Positions 21,036 to 30,789 of a stretch of 64,000 bases of DNA are shown here, piece by piece. A program made the position numbers and the translations under genes. Source of the stretch: Globisporangium splendens. Lineage: Eukaryota; Oomycota; Peronosporomycetes; Pythiales; Pythiaceae. The DNA is taken from the NCBI GenBank assembly GCA_006386115.1, contig VFIW01000132.1, forward strand, positions 1 through 64,000, read 5' to 3'. The notes under the pieces were generated by a model. It saw only the letters and a list, made by a program, of their open reading frames with translations. It made no database searches and was not told the origin of the DNA. Each line of letters begins with the position of its first letter. Within the stretch, counting starts at the first letter, position 1.

Positions 21036-23870
21036 CTATATAAGAAACGCAAACGCACCATCATCACTGATATCCATGTCTTCTTCCGTCACGCTATGGT
21101 CTGATTGCAGCACTGGAGAAAATGTCGCGTCGTTGTTACTACTGCTGAACGAATCCTCTCGCGGCCGGGAGACGGGAACGTCCGGTGCATCGACAACCTC
21201 GATTGCTGCTGGAACAGCCACGGTGCTGCTACGCGGAGTGGCTGAGGCATTGTTGCTTGTCGTCGAAGCGGACGACGAATGCCCGCGTTCTTCTCGTCGC
21301 GGCGGTAGCTCGTGACGTGTTGATTGCTCGTGGCGTCGATCGGAATACTTTTGACTGTCGTTCAGGATATCTAAACTAAGTAAAAACCTCATCGCATCGT
21401 CAGCCGCGAGACGAATGGCTTCCTTCTTTTCCTCGTGACTCCCACTGCCAATCTCGACGTTGCCAATACTAAACGACCAGTGATGCCGCTTGGCACCTCG
21501 AAAGTAAATCACTTGTCTCTCCGTCGGGAGCTCGTTGGCATTCGTGTGTTTCATGCCTTGCCACATGCGCATGAAGGATTCGCTGCGCTCGGCGCGACTC
21601 CCCAACTTTTGGACGGCATTCGCATACACGCGGTTCGAATCGTCAATTAGCTTCCGCCATGCGATTCCTTGCTGCAACAGCTTTTCAAGCACCAGCTTGT
21701 ACAGCTCGACAGTTGACGAATTTTGCAGCAGGAGCCATACTCGGCCGCCCAACTTCACGATACCTTTGCCATCGCCAATTTGCACTTCGAGGTTCGAACC
21801 CGAGAGCCGCTCCACTCGTTGCACATAATCGAGATAGAACCGCATTTTCCGCGGCTTAGTCGTCTTGTTCAGCACCGGCGACAGGGCTTGAGGAAAGAAG
21901 CTGGCAAACCGCGACAAGACGTTCTTCATGAATCGGTCGTGCTTGGAGAAAGTCGGTTGTTCAATCTCCGGGTGTGCCGGTTCCCGACGCGAGGCGACCT
22001 GCTGCTCGGTTTTCACGCGAGGAGTTGTTGTTGCTCCAGACGATTCGCGACTCGACGATCGATACGAGGAACTCGGCGGCATGTCGTCGCTTTGACGCTG
22101 CTGCCAATGCGAAGGAGGAGGATCGTGAGGGTAGTGCGATGATGATGATGAAGACGACGATGGGTGGCGATGATGATACTCTGACGGCTCGTACGAGTGG
22201 TCATTGTACCTATTCGGTGAAGGCGGGCGAGGCGGTAAGCAATCTCCTGATCGATAGGGATCATATCGTACGTCGGACTCGCGGCGATCATCATACGACG
22301 ATGGCGGCCTCCCATGGTACCCTGAGTCGTGGTGTTTTCGTGGGGATCCCCTTGCAACTCCATTGCTTGAGCTTGTACCGGTGTACGGGTCATGCGAAGG
22401 TGGGTTTCTGCGATTGGACTCGGAGTACCTAAAGTCGTAATCCTCACTTCGACTTCCACTTCCTCTGTAGCCAGTCAAATCAATGGGATCACTCGTGCTT
22501 CTGGCAAATGTTCGCTCTCTCACGGAACCCATAGATGGCGAACCAGAGTGCTGCTGCTGCTGCTGGTAGGCAGCAGACAAGTCGGACCCTGTGCGGCGGA
22601 GCTGCATCGGTGCAGGGTCCGTTGTGTTGGAGGGCGGTGGATTTGCTCGCACGCGAGGATCCTGTAGTTTCCGGCTGCTCAAATACTCGGAGGCTGATAT
22701 AATTCTTGGCCGACCATTCTGGGTGGTGGCTGCTGCAGCTGCCGGTATGTGTGGTTCCTGGGCTCCGACTGGAGACGAAGACGGCGTCACGGCCGTGAGA
22801 GCGTCGGGCGCATTCGAAGAAGGTTCGCTGCGTCTTGGGTTCGTTGGGGCTGTTTGTTGAAGACGCAGATCGCCTCTCTGTGCTGCTGTCGAGGCGGAAT
22901 TTGTATTATCCGTTGCTGGTGCTGCTGAAACAGGCATGCGGGGTACACTTGGGGGTCGCGCGAGCGGATTCATGGACCTGAGTGTGTCCACCATCGGCCG
23001 GTTCCCACTTTGGACGTACCGGCTTCCCCCAAAACTGGAATGATGCCGCCCAGCGCCCAAAGGAATCACTTCGATCCCTTGCACCTTGGAAGCAGGTGGC
23101 GGTTGCGATGGTGCTGACGATGGCTTGAACGGGCCACTGCTGCTGCCACTTTCGTCGGCGTCGATCCGACGTTTCTTCCCATTAGTGTGCTTTTCCGCAT
23201 CAGACGCGTCCACGGAGCCTGGACCCGAACTCCATTCGCCAGTTGCCGCGCTCTGTTGTTGTTCCTCGAGCTGCCGTTTGAGTGTTCGCTGCGCTTTCCG
23301 TTCTGCCTTCCCCAGCAATTGGTCGTCACTCTCATCGGCTGCGGTAGTAGCACTGCTGTGTTGCTTCTCGGCGGCTTTTGTTGGTGTGAGCGGTACTTTC
23401 CGCTTCGGAATAGAAAATGCCGTCGCACTTTCCGTCGTCGCTTCAGCGGTTCCATCTTTTTCTGTTGAGACTGTATCCTTCTCCACCTGCTGCTTGACCT
23501 TGCTCTTCTTCCGCCGCTTCGCCTCGCGCAGCGCATCCAGCTCGACGTCCACGGCAGCTTCGGCGACCGACGCAAATGTGCCGCAATGCAGCACCACGCC
23601 GCGGTACAACTGGCAGTACAGCTTCTGCACACAGTACTTTGCACCGACGCTGTTCAGCGCAGCCCCACAGAACGGATTGCGGCATGTATTCTTCCCAGCG
23701 CCTCCAGCTGCTGCTGAGGTGTTCAATCTCTGTTTTTGCTTGCTCTTGGCTTTGGGCGTGGGGCTGCGCTCGATCGTCGCCATGTACGAGTTCACGGCCG
23801 ACGCGAACACGGACAGCTTCCCGCTGTGGCTGAGGTTGTGGCGCGACATCGCAGCTGCCGTTGCATACAC
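21036..23870 (-). CDS. Large protein of unknown function, low-complexity middle
   Basis: This is a single uninterrupted ORF of 944 codons. The start could also be the Met at 23849. Residues about 60-105 form a conserved-looking Cys-rich block (CRNPFCGAA, then YCVQKLYCQLYRGVVLHCG) that may bind zinc. Residues about 115-150 are a basic helix rich in Lys and Arg. The middle (about 160-640) is Ser/Pro/Gln-rich with a polyGln patch and polySer runs, and is probably disordered. The last 300 residues look folded: FMKNVLSRFASFFPQALSPV, YLDYVQRVERLSG, ELYKLVLEKLLQQGIAWRKL, and FRGAKRHHWSFSIGNVEIG. I do not recognise the family. Nuclear localisation is plausible from the basic clusters. The long frame with folded ends makes it a real gene. 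Confidence 0.8.
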   Translation of the reverse strand: MYATAAAMSRHNLSHSGKLSVFASAVNSYMATIERSPTPKAKSKQKQRLNTSAAAGGAGKNTCRNPFCGAALNSVGAKYCVQKLYCQLYRGVVLHCGTFASVAEAAVDVELDALREAKRRKKSKVKQQVEKDTVSTEKDGTAEATTESATAFSIPKRKVPLTPTKAAEKQHSSATTAADESDDQLLGKAERKAQRTLKRQLEEQQQSAATGEWSSGPGSVDASDAEKHTNGKKRRIDADESGSSSGPFKPSSAPSQPPPASKVQGIEVIPLGAGRHHSSFGGSRYVQSGNRPMVDTLRSMNPLARPPSVPRMPVSAAPATDNTNSASTAAQRGDLRLQQTAPTNPRRSEPSSNAPDALTAVTPSSSPVGAQEPHIPAAAAATTQNGRPRIISASEYLSSRKLQDPRVRANPPPSNTTDPAPMQLRRTGSDLSAAYQQQQQHSGSPSMGSVRERTFARSTSDPIDLTGYRGSGSRSEDYDFRYSESNRRNPPSHDPYTGTSSSNGVARGSPRKHHDSGYHGRPPSSYDDRRESDVRYDPYRSGDCLPPRPPSPNRYNDHSYEPSEYHHRHPSSSSSSSSHYPHDPPPSHWQQRQSDDMPPSSSYRSSSRESSGATTTPRVKTEQQVASRREPAHPEIEQPTFSKHDRFMKNVLSRFASFFPQALSPVLNKTTKPRKMRFYLDYVQRVERLSGSNLEVQIGDGKGIVKLGGRVWLLLQNSSTVELYKLVLEKLLQQGIAWRKLIDDSNRVYANAVQKLGSRAERSESFMRMWQGMKHTNANELPTERQVIYFRGAKRHHWSFSIGNVEIGSGSHEEKKEAIRLAADDAMRFLLSLDILNDSQKYSDRRHEQSTRHELPPRREERGHSSSASTTSNNASATPRSSTVAVPAAIEVVDAPDVPVSRPREDSFSSSNNDATFSPVLQSDHSVTEEDMDISDDGAFAFLI

Positions 23871-24186
23871 CTGCGCAGCGACAGTGATGAGTGTTCGCCC
23901 CTTTGCCTAATGCCACGCACACACACGCCGAACGAGCAGTCACGGAGACTGCCTGCTTGGTGGCTGTGGCTATTGTCGCCTGGTATAAACACTTAATTCG
24001 ACGAGTAGAGGGGGAGTCGCAGTGCCATGTCGTTCAACTGCGGGAGGTGCAACCAGCATTCAAGTCTAGAAAACTAGAATCAATGAGGTGTTAGACAATA
24101 TCACATACTATATGATATTTCATTCTTGGATACAGTAAATCGAATATTGGAATGAGAGAACGGACATGTTGGAGGCGTTGTTGTGT

Positions 24187-24231
24187 CCAATCATGTTGCA
24201 CGAAGGTAGCGAAACACCCGCTTCTGATTGG
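24187..24231. promoter_or_regulatory. CCAAT boxes upstream of CCT4
   Basis: CCAAT lies at 24187-24191 and ATTGG (inverted CCAAT) at 24227-24231, about 140 and 100 bases before the CCT4 start. They are possible NF-Y sites; function is inferred from position only. Confidence 0.4.
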
Positions 24232-24329
24232 CTGAGATGGGTCTTCCCGGAACGTGTGGTGCAAACCCTCAACGATCGCCCCACTCGCGCAAGATCCAAA
24301 CGGACGAAGAAGAGATAAACAGCAGCAGC

Positions 24330-26128
24330 ATGGCGACCAAGACGGCGACGATCGCGCGGCCCGCGACGGGCGAGACGCTGCGCGGCAAACAGAAGGAGAA
24401 GGACGTGCGCATGTCCAACATCATCGCTGCTAAAGGTGCGTCCCCCCTCCCCCCCCTCCTTTTTCCTCCTTTTGTGTGTTTCTTTTTGTTGTCCTTTCTC
24501 GGCATTTGCTTTGGTTGAAAGGAGAATGATGTATTTTCTCGCTGTCTTTCTCTCTGTGTGTGTTTATGTGTTGCTGACGTTAATACTTGTTTCATTCTTC
24601 ATTTCCCTTCGTTGTTATCATGTCAGCGATTGCGAATGCGATCCGCACGAGTCTCGGTCCGCGCGGCATGGACAAGATGATCCAGCAGGGCAACGGCGAA
24701 GTGATCATCTCGAACGATGGTGCGACGATCCTGTCGCAGATGCAAGTGTACCACCCGACGGCTAAGATGCTCGTGGACTTGTCCAAGTCGCAGGATATTG
24801 AGGCCGGTGACGGAACGACGAGTGTGTGTGTCATGGCTGGCGCGCTGCTCGCTGCGTGTGAAGATCTGCTCTTGAAGGGGATCCACCCGACGCACATCTC
24901 GGAGGCGTTTGGTCTCGCGGCGATCAAGGCCGAAGAGATCTTGACGGAGATGGCGCGTCCTGTAGATTTAGCCAACCGTGAGGAACTGATCAACTGTGTC
25001 AACACGTCGTTGTCCTCGAAGGTGATTTCCGAATACGCCGACCGCCTGTCGCCAATTGCCGTGGACGCCGTGCTCAAGGTCATTGACATTGCGACTGCGA
25101 CGAACGTCGACCTTAACACCGTCAAGGTCGTCAAGCAGCTCGGCGGCACCATCGACGACTCGGAATTGATCACGGGTCTCGTGTTCAACAAGGGTTTCGA
25201 CAAGGCCGCGTCGACAGAGGCACCGACGACGATCGAGAACGCCAAGATCGCGTTGATCCAGTTCTGCCTGTCGGCGCCCAAGTCCGACATGGAGAGCAAC
25301 GTCGTGATCAACGACTACGCAGCTATGGACCGCATCCTGCGCGAAGAGCGCAAGTACATTCTGAACCTGTGCAAGAAGGTGAAGAAGTCGGGTGCAAACG
25401 TGCTACTGATCCAGAAGAGCATCCTGCGCGACGCCACGAACGACCTGTCGTTGCATTTCCTCGCCAAGATGGGCATCCGCGTGATCACGGACATCGAGCG
25501 CAACGACATTGAACACATCGCTACGACGCTCGGCTGCCTGCCCGTGGCCAACATCGACTACCTGACCCCGGAGAAGCTGGGCACGGCGGGTTTGGTGCAG
25601 GAAGAGACGCTCGGTGGCCACAAGGTCGTGAAGATCACGGAGGTCGTGAACCCGGGCAAGACGATGTCGATCCTCGTGCGCGGCTCCAACAAGCTCGTGC
25701 TCGAGGAGGCCGAGCGCTCGCTCCACGACGCGCTCTGTGTCGTGCGCTCACTGGTGAAGAAACGCTTCCTGATCTGCGGTGGCGGTGCACCGGAGATCCA
25801 GGTCGCGCAGAAGCTCGCGGCGTACGGACGCACACTCCACGGCACGGCGAGTTACTGCCTGCAGTCGTTCGCCGACGCCATGGAGATCATCCCGTACACG
25901 CTCGCGGAGAACGCCGGGCTGCACCCGATCGGCATCGTGACGGAGCTGCGCGCCAAGCACGCGCAGGGCGAGACGAGTCAGGGCATCAACGTGCGCAAGG
26001 GCTCGATTAGTGATATGTATGAGCTCAACGTGCTGCAGCCGCTGCTGGTCAACACGAGCGAGATCGCACTCGCGACCGAATGCGTGCGCATGATCCTCAA
26101 GATCGACGACATCGTCATGGTCCGATAA
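24330..26128 (+). CDS. CCT4: T-complex protein 1 subunit delta (CCT4)
   Basis: Exon 1 (24330-24435) encodes [20 protein letters not shown] and ends in MSNIIAAK. A 191-nt intron separates it from exon 2 (24627-26128), which resumes [20 protein letters not shown]. The product has 535 residues, the usual CCT length. Group II chaperonin signatures are present: [10 protein letters not shown], the nucleotide-binding [15 protein letters not shown], and GGGAPE near the C-terminal equatorial domain. The delta assignment rests on [18 protein letters not shown] and the SNISAAK-like N-terminus. CCT4 is one of eight subunits of the cytosolic chaperonin that folds actin and tubulin. The ORF frame runs back into the intron, but exon 1 clearly carries the true start. 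Confidence 0.95.
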
Positions 26129-26349
26129 GCGAGTTGCCGTGGAGAAGGAGTGATCATGAGAGGATGGATGGCGTTGCATAAACACAGACACACACACATT
26201 TAAACTACGTCCAAAGTATATTGCTGGTTCACTGACACAGATGATCTCTCGATGCGATTTGAACTTGGACGCGAGAAGAACTCTATTTCACTGGACGCTT
26301 TGGACAATTACTGGGTGAATATATATGGTTGGTGTGCTATGTTGATGGC

Positions 26350-27138
26350 TTAGACAGCGGGCGACGTCGGCAAATGACTCGTGGAATTGAGCAACACGGG
26401 TGTATATGCATGCGTGACGTGGTCGTAGTCCACGACGTTGACGCATGTGTTGTCCTGCGTGAGGTCGTGCATTTTGCTGAGCTCGCCGTGCAGCATCTGC
26501 GTAAGCACGACCTTGTTGAAGCGGCCATGGGTCACGATGAGCACGTGGTCTTGTGGCTGCGACGAGGTCATGATTGAATTGATCTTGGCGACCCCACGCG
26601 CCACGACCTCCAGCGGGTTCTCGCCGTTCGGGAATCGCGCCGCGTAGTCGCCCTCAAGCCATTTGTGGTGGATCGCCTGCACCTGGTCGTCGTACAGTTC
26701 GTGCGCGCTGCCTTCAAACACACCGAAGCTCATCTCTTCCAGGTCCTGGAAGTGCTGCAACTCGATCTTCTGGTGGAGCTGCGACACGATCGTCGCGGTC
26801 TCCCTTGCGCGCCGCAGCGTGCTGCTGTAGATCGCGCGCAATGGCACGTTGCGCATCGACTGTGCAAGGTATGACGCCTGCAGTTGGCCCGTCTCATTCA
26901 GTGCGGTGTTCACTCCTCGTCCCTGGAACTTGTGCAACCGGTTAAACTCGGTCTGCCCATGTCGACATAAATATAAGCGCGTGCAGCCTTCTGCGACCGG
27001 GGGCAGTTGCTGCACCAGCGACGGCGCCGTGAACATCTTGGTGGACGCAGCAGCAGTCGCCATGATCAGGTCTTGCGCGCCAGCATCACTCACGACTGAG
27101 ACGGTCTGGTCGTCCATGGATTCGCGTCGAGGAGCCAT
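26350..27138 (-). CDS. Histidine phosphatase / phosphoglycerate mutase family protein
   Basis: This is a 262-residue single-exon ORF. The phosphohistidine motif is LYLCRHGQTEFN (about residue 55). IYSSTLRRARETATIV follows, then the acid/base segment EEMSFGVFEG, and the second catalytic His lies in VLIVTHGRFNKVVL. All core residues (R-H-G, R, E, H) are present, so the enzyme should be active. The substrate cannot be told from sequence: members include cofactor-dependent phosphoglycerate mutases, fructose-2,6-bisphosphatase-like and general phosphatases, and the length favours a broad phosphatase. The first 45 residues lie outside the domain. An ATTGG at 27351-27355 and a CCAAT at 27366-27370 lie upstream. 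Confidence 0.88.
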   Translation of the reverse strand: MAPRRESMDDQTVSVVSDAGAQDLIMATAAASTKMFTAPSLVQQLPPVAEGCTRLYLCRHGQTEFNRLHKFQGRGVNTALNETGQLQASYLAQSMRNVPLRAIYSSTLRRARETATIVSQLHQKIELQHFQDLEEMSFGVFEGSAHELYDDQVQAIHHKWLEGDYAARFPNGENPLEVVARGVAKINSIMTSSQPQDHVLIVTHGRFNKVVLTQMLHGELSKMHDLTQDNTCVNVVDYDHVTHAYTPVLLNSTSHLPTSPAV

Positions 27139-27836
27139 CGCTTTCGTTTACTGGATGAGACGAGACGAAGACGAAGACAGGGAAGACACACGACGGATGC
27201 AATCGAAGAGTGAGCAAGAGAGAGAGAGAGACTGAGGGCACGAGCTGGTCGCTGAGGACGAGAGCACGCGGTACGAGAGTGTGTGCGGTCGACGTGCGCA
27301 GTTGGCGGCAAATGCGCGAATGCGCGTCCTCAGCGCATGTGCGTCTGGCCATTGGCCGACTCTCTCCAATTGCGGGCTGGAGTGATGGTCATACTCGGCA
27401 ACGGACAATCAATTGGGCTGACTGGAAAAAGAAGCAGAGAGAGGAGGGAGGACATCTCTTGGAGATCGTAATCCGGTAACGTAACCCTGCCAAAGAGGTT
27501 ACGATCCTCGTTCAAGTTGATGAGCTTGAAGCACTGAGCAGTTGCTTTTTAAGCCAAAGTGTCTTCAAGAACTGAGGATTGCAGCAACTTTAACGAAAAG
27601 GATGTGCTGTGCGGTTGACATGCATGAGGATAGAAGGAAAGAGCCAATCAGCGGTCGTGACGACCAACTTGTCCAACGAGCCACTTTGTGTCCATAGTAA
27701 AGCTGGTACAAATCAACCTCGGAGTTATAGATCGGGGTAGGTGTATGGAAAAGACGAGACATGGCATGGAATGGATCAACAGCATTTCTGCGACACCGAA
27801 GTCTGAATCTATCGAGTGCGAACTTAATGTCTGGCG
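27139..27836. other. Intergenic upstream of the phosphatase gene
   Basis: The part nearest the gene should hold its promoter. The part beyond about 27600 runs into the retroelement remnant. No gene was recognised. Confidence 0.5.
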
Positions 27837-28663
27837 TTTCTGATCACGAGTCGTCTGCTCCAGCTTTCGTCGCATTCTCATTGCAGCACTTGTCCACAAT
27901 ATTCTTCTCGACTCGCTGAAGCGCAAGCTGGAGACTCGGACGGTCACACGGTTGCACAGTTCTCAAGGCATATGTCGACTGCTTTCTCAGCCAAACCGAC
28001 ACCATCCCCTTGACTCCAAATGATACTCGCGGCGTTTACCTGTTGTTTTTCGATGGTAGATCACGCGGCAATCCAGGACCAGGAGGGACTGGATCCATTA
28101 TCGTGCGTGTCCATAAGGACTCGCACACAGCCAGTTTAATTTGGACCGCCAGCATGGCTTATAGTAGGAAGGACACGACCAACAACTTTGCCGAGTACTG
28201 GGGTCTCATACACGGACTCCGAGAAGCCCAACGCAGTCACTTCGAACCGTTGTACGTGATTGGAGACAGTGCACTCATTATCTCCCAACAGCGAATGCAT
28301 CGGTCCCCTCGACAGCACCGATTGGCACGTTTATACCAGACAAGTCGACGACTCGCGGATTGCATCGACATCCGAGGATGGTACCATCACTACCGTGCCT
28401 TCAACAAGATGGCGGACTCAGCCGCCAACCTAGCCATGGATACCAGAACCTCAACGCAGGTTCACTTCCCAACTCAAAGAGCTGCTTTCAACAATCTCAC
28501 CCAGGATCTTGACAACGACGTCATGCATTGGCTTATGCGAAGTTCGGAAGACCCAAGGTCATTGGACAACACAAGGCAGCCTCACATAGGACCAAGAGAA
28601 CATGCCATCCTGGTCAAAGATTATTTAGCATTCAGAAGTGATCTAGTGCAATCCGCGCTATAG
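27837..28663 (+). mobile_element. Retroelement remnant with RNase H domain
   Basis: The frame from about 27920 to the TAG at 28661 encodes an RNase H type I fold: LLFFDGRSRGNPGPGGTGS (first catalytic Asp), then TNNFAEYWGLIHGL (Glu), VIGDSALIISQQR (Asp) and MADSAANLAMD (last Asp). The four acidic residues are all present. This RNase H form is common at the 3' end of oomycete retroelement polyproteins. Upstream, another frame reads RRILIAALVHNILLDSLKRK and ends in a stop at 28021, while a further stop precedes it, so at least one frameshift and one stop separate it from the RNase H frame. The ORF has no ATG at its start. I read it as the tail of a broken element rather than a cellular gene. Confidence 0.6.
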
Positions 28664-29180
28664 ACACATTTACACTCCTAGATGAAATTCACAATGAAGA
28701 TTAGGTAGGAGAATGGATATTGTAGGTCACTACGATGAACCTAAATATACCTCACTTTATGAAGATAAAGATGTGACTGCTGCAGCCAACGTCATGAATT
28801 GTTTGCGAACTTAATGGATCTTTCTAGCTGATGACAGCCAGAAAGATCCATTAAGTTCGCAAATATTCTTTTGTCGAAAGTAGGTGTGATCAGTGTAACC
28901 CGACTGTGCTCAATATGGTAAAACACGGTGGGTTCAGTCTATCTGACGCGATTGGCGACACTTTGCCCAACATCTTGAACCGTCGTGACCTCCGTTCGCA
29001 CAAACGCACTGAAAGCAGGCACAAATTCACTCAAAAGGTGCCAAACCTTAAATGCATCGAGGCAAAGTGAAGCAATGTTTATTTGAAGCCTTTGAATGCC
29101 TTGGGTTCCATGCCAAAACAGAATGAATAGACACACTCTCTGTGCATCGAGGTCTCTCTCACTTTACGTGTTGTACCTCC
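28664..29180. other. Intergenic containing a hairpin
   Basis: There is no coding ORF. The only clear structure is the inverted repeat at 28802-28863. Confidence 0.5.
28802..28863. repeat. Perfect 24-bp inverted repeat with short loop
   Basis: The arms 28802-28825 and 28840-28863 are exact reverse complements. Each contains AACTTAATGGATC or its complement. After one mismatch the stem goes on for 4 bp (28827-28830 with 28835-28838), leaving a 4-base loop. A transcript would fold into a 29-position stem. It lies 140 bases after the retroelement remnant, so it may be a fold-back element, a terminator-like structure or a small-RNA precursor. Confidence 0.85.
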
Positions 29181-29951
29181 TCAAGTAGTAAGTACCTGGG
29201 AAGTGGATGGCAGTCGTAGCCCATTCGGTGGAGTACAAAAGCTCGCACTGAAGTGCTCAGCTCGACGCAACTGAGCACGCGCGACGAGTTGTCCTGGTTC
29301 TGACGCTCGTCGCGGCATCGCTTCAACGCCAACCGCTGCGACCGCGACGACGACGGCGGCGGCAGCGACGGCGACACTCAAGAGCGCTCCGAAGCCTTTG
29401 CTGCCGTTACCCTCGCTGTTGCTGTTACCGTCGCTGTCAGAAGCTGAGAACGTCGTCGCCATCATTGACGATTCGACCGCAGACGGCGCGCTTCCAGCAT
29501 TCGCTGACGCGTTGGTCCCAGCGTTGACAGGGGTGTTGGCGGGTGTCTGGGCTGTGACTGACGCTACCGCGATGCTGGGGAACACGCAGCCCACCACTTC
29601 AGTCCCGTTGATTGTCTTGCACTCGGCATCGGCGTATGCAAAGCAGTTGTTGCGCACGGGGTCGTAGCTTGGGTGCGAGGTCCAGCAGTTCGAGAGCGCA
29701 ATGTCGCCTCGCTTGGGGCACTGGCTGCCAACTAGAGTTCCGCTGCTGCACACGCGACCTTCAATGCAGTACGTTGCGTCACCCTCGACCTTAATGGGAG
29801 TGCAGTTGACGCCTCCAAACGGCGCCTTGTTGGTTGGTAGCTGAACTGCTGGAGCCTGGGTTGGACTAGCTGTCGAAGGGACATCCTCTGCGCGGACGGA
29901 GCCAGCAAGAAGCATCATGAAGAGCACGGCAAAACGAGGGGACACTTGCAT
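29181..29951 (-). CDS. Secreted/surface protein with Cys-rich domain and C-terminal helix
   Basis: The product has 256 residues and begins with a signal peptide (MQVSPRFAVLFMMLLAGSVRA). A Cys-rich domain covers about residues 48-125, with ordered segments TYCIEGRVCSSG, CPKRGDIALSNCW and NNCFAYADAECKTI closing at GCVFP. The spacing looks like a module found in oomycete cell-surface proteins, with disulphides likely. A Ser/Ala/Asn-rich stalk follows to about 190, then a hydrophobic helix (GALLSVAVAAAAVVVAVAAV) and a basic tail. It probably stays in the plasma membrane, facing the wall. Its neighbour at 30.8 kb has the same plan. A carbohydrate or host-surface role is only inference. Confidence 0.75.
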   Translation of the reverse strand: MQVSPRFAVLFMMLLAGSVRAEDVPSTASPTQAPAVQLPTNKAPFGGVNCTPIKVEGDATYCIEGRVCSSGTLVGSQCPKRGDIALSNCWTSHPSYDPVRNNCFAYADAECKTINGTEVVGCVFPSIAVASVTAQTPANTPVNAGTNASANAGSAPSAVESSMMATTFSASDSDGNSNSEGNGSKGFGALLSVAVAAAAVVVAVAAVGVEAMPRRASEPGQLVARAQLRRAEHFSASFCTPPNGLRLPSTSQVLTT

Positions 29952-30789
29952 GGTGCTGATGTGATACGTGGGAGGAGCTGTTGCTGTTGGCTGCGAGACG
30001 CTTGCTGCAAATTGTCGAGTGCCTTCGTGAAAGTCGATTGAAATAGACGCGCTTGTCAGTCGAAGGGAAATGTCTCATGGAAGGCAATTTGCACGATCGC
30101 ATTCTCATGCCCAGCAGATATAAATGCTGCTTCAAACGTGTAGATCGTCTTGAGATGTGCAGGAAGGCAGAGAGAATGCGTTTGCTGAACCCACGCTCTC
30201 GGCCGTGCAACGACGGTAGCTGCTCGCTGCGTGGAGAACTATTTTCAGGCTTTCGTGTAGCCATGTTGATGCGCAATCTCTCCAGCGACTTGGACAAAAT
30301 AGGCACTGTTTGAGATTGGCGCTCACCACATTTATTCATCCGATGAATGAATAGAGTCTGGGTTGATAATCACAGGCACTCGCCTTGAACGTACTCGATT
30401 CTTGATCCAGAAGTTCAGCAACATGAGAGCCAAATTTGGTCTCTAGATGTATAGATAGAGCGGTCCCCAATTCTATGTGTGCTTCTCATGCGATTGCGCG
30501 TCGTATCTGCGTCCATGTGAAACCTCAAAGCCGGAAACATTGCGTGAGTATTAAATAGCAACACTTGCTTTTCATTCATTTATGATGCTGAGGGAATACA
30601 TAGAGCGTTTTTGCTGACACTAAGAGAATACTGGTACGGAGACGATAAAGACGCAGGCACATCTACACATGACACATGGACTGTACTTGGGTTGGCAGGC
30701 GCCACGGGGCAGCATCTCTCTACAAAAGTTCGTTCCTTTTGTTATGCTGCGGACCCGTCGACGCTTGACGAGATTGACGAACAAAGGAC
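29952..30789. other. Intergenic between two surface-protein genes
   Basis: No gene was recognised. It is AT-richer than the flanking genes. It holds the promoter of the Cys-rich gene and the 3' end of the PAPT-repeat gene. Confidence 0.5.

Noticed and set aside
21780..21805. GGTTCGAACCC resembling a tRNA T-loop
   Set aside because: It lies inside the 944-codon gene and no acceptor stem, D-arm or anticodon arm fits.
24587..24626. Apparent earlier start (MFHSS...) of CCT4
   Set aside because: It reads intron sequence; exon 1 at 24330 supplies the conserved N-terminus.
27920..28663. RNase H ORF as a cellular RNase H1 gene
   Set aside because: No hybrid-binding domain, no ATG, and an adjoining broken frame with retroelement-like sequence.
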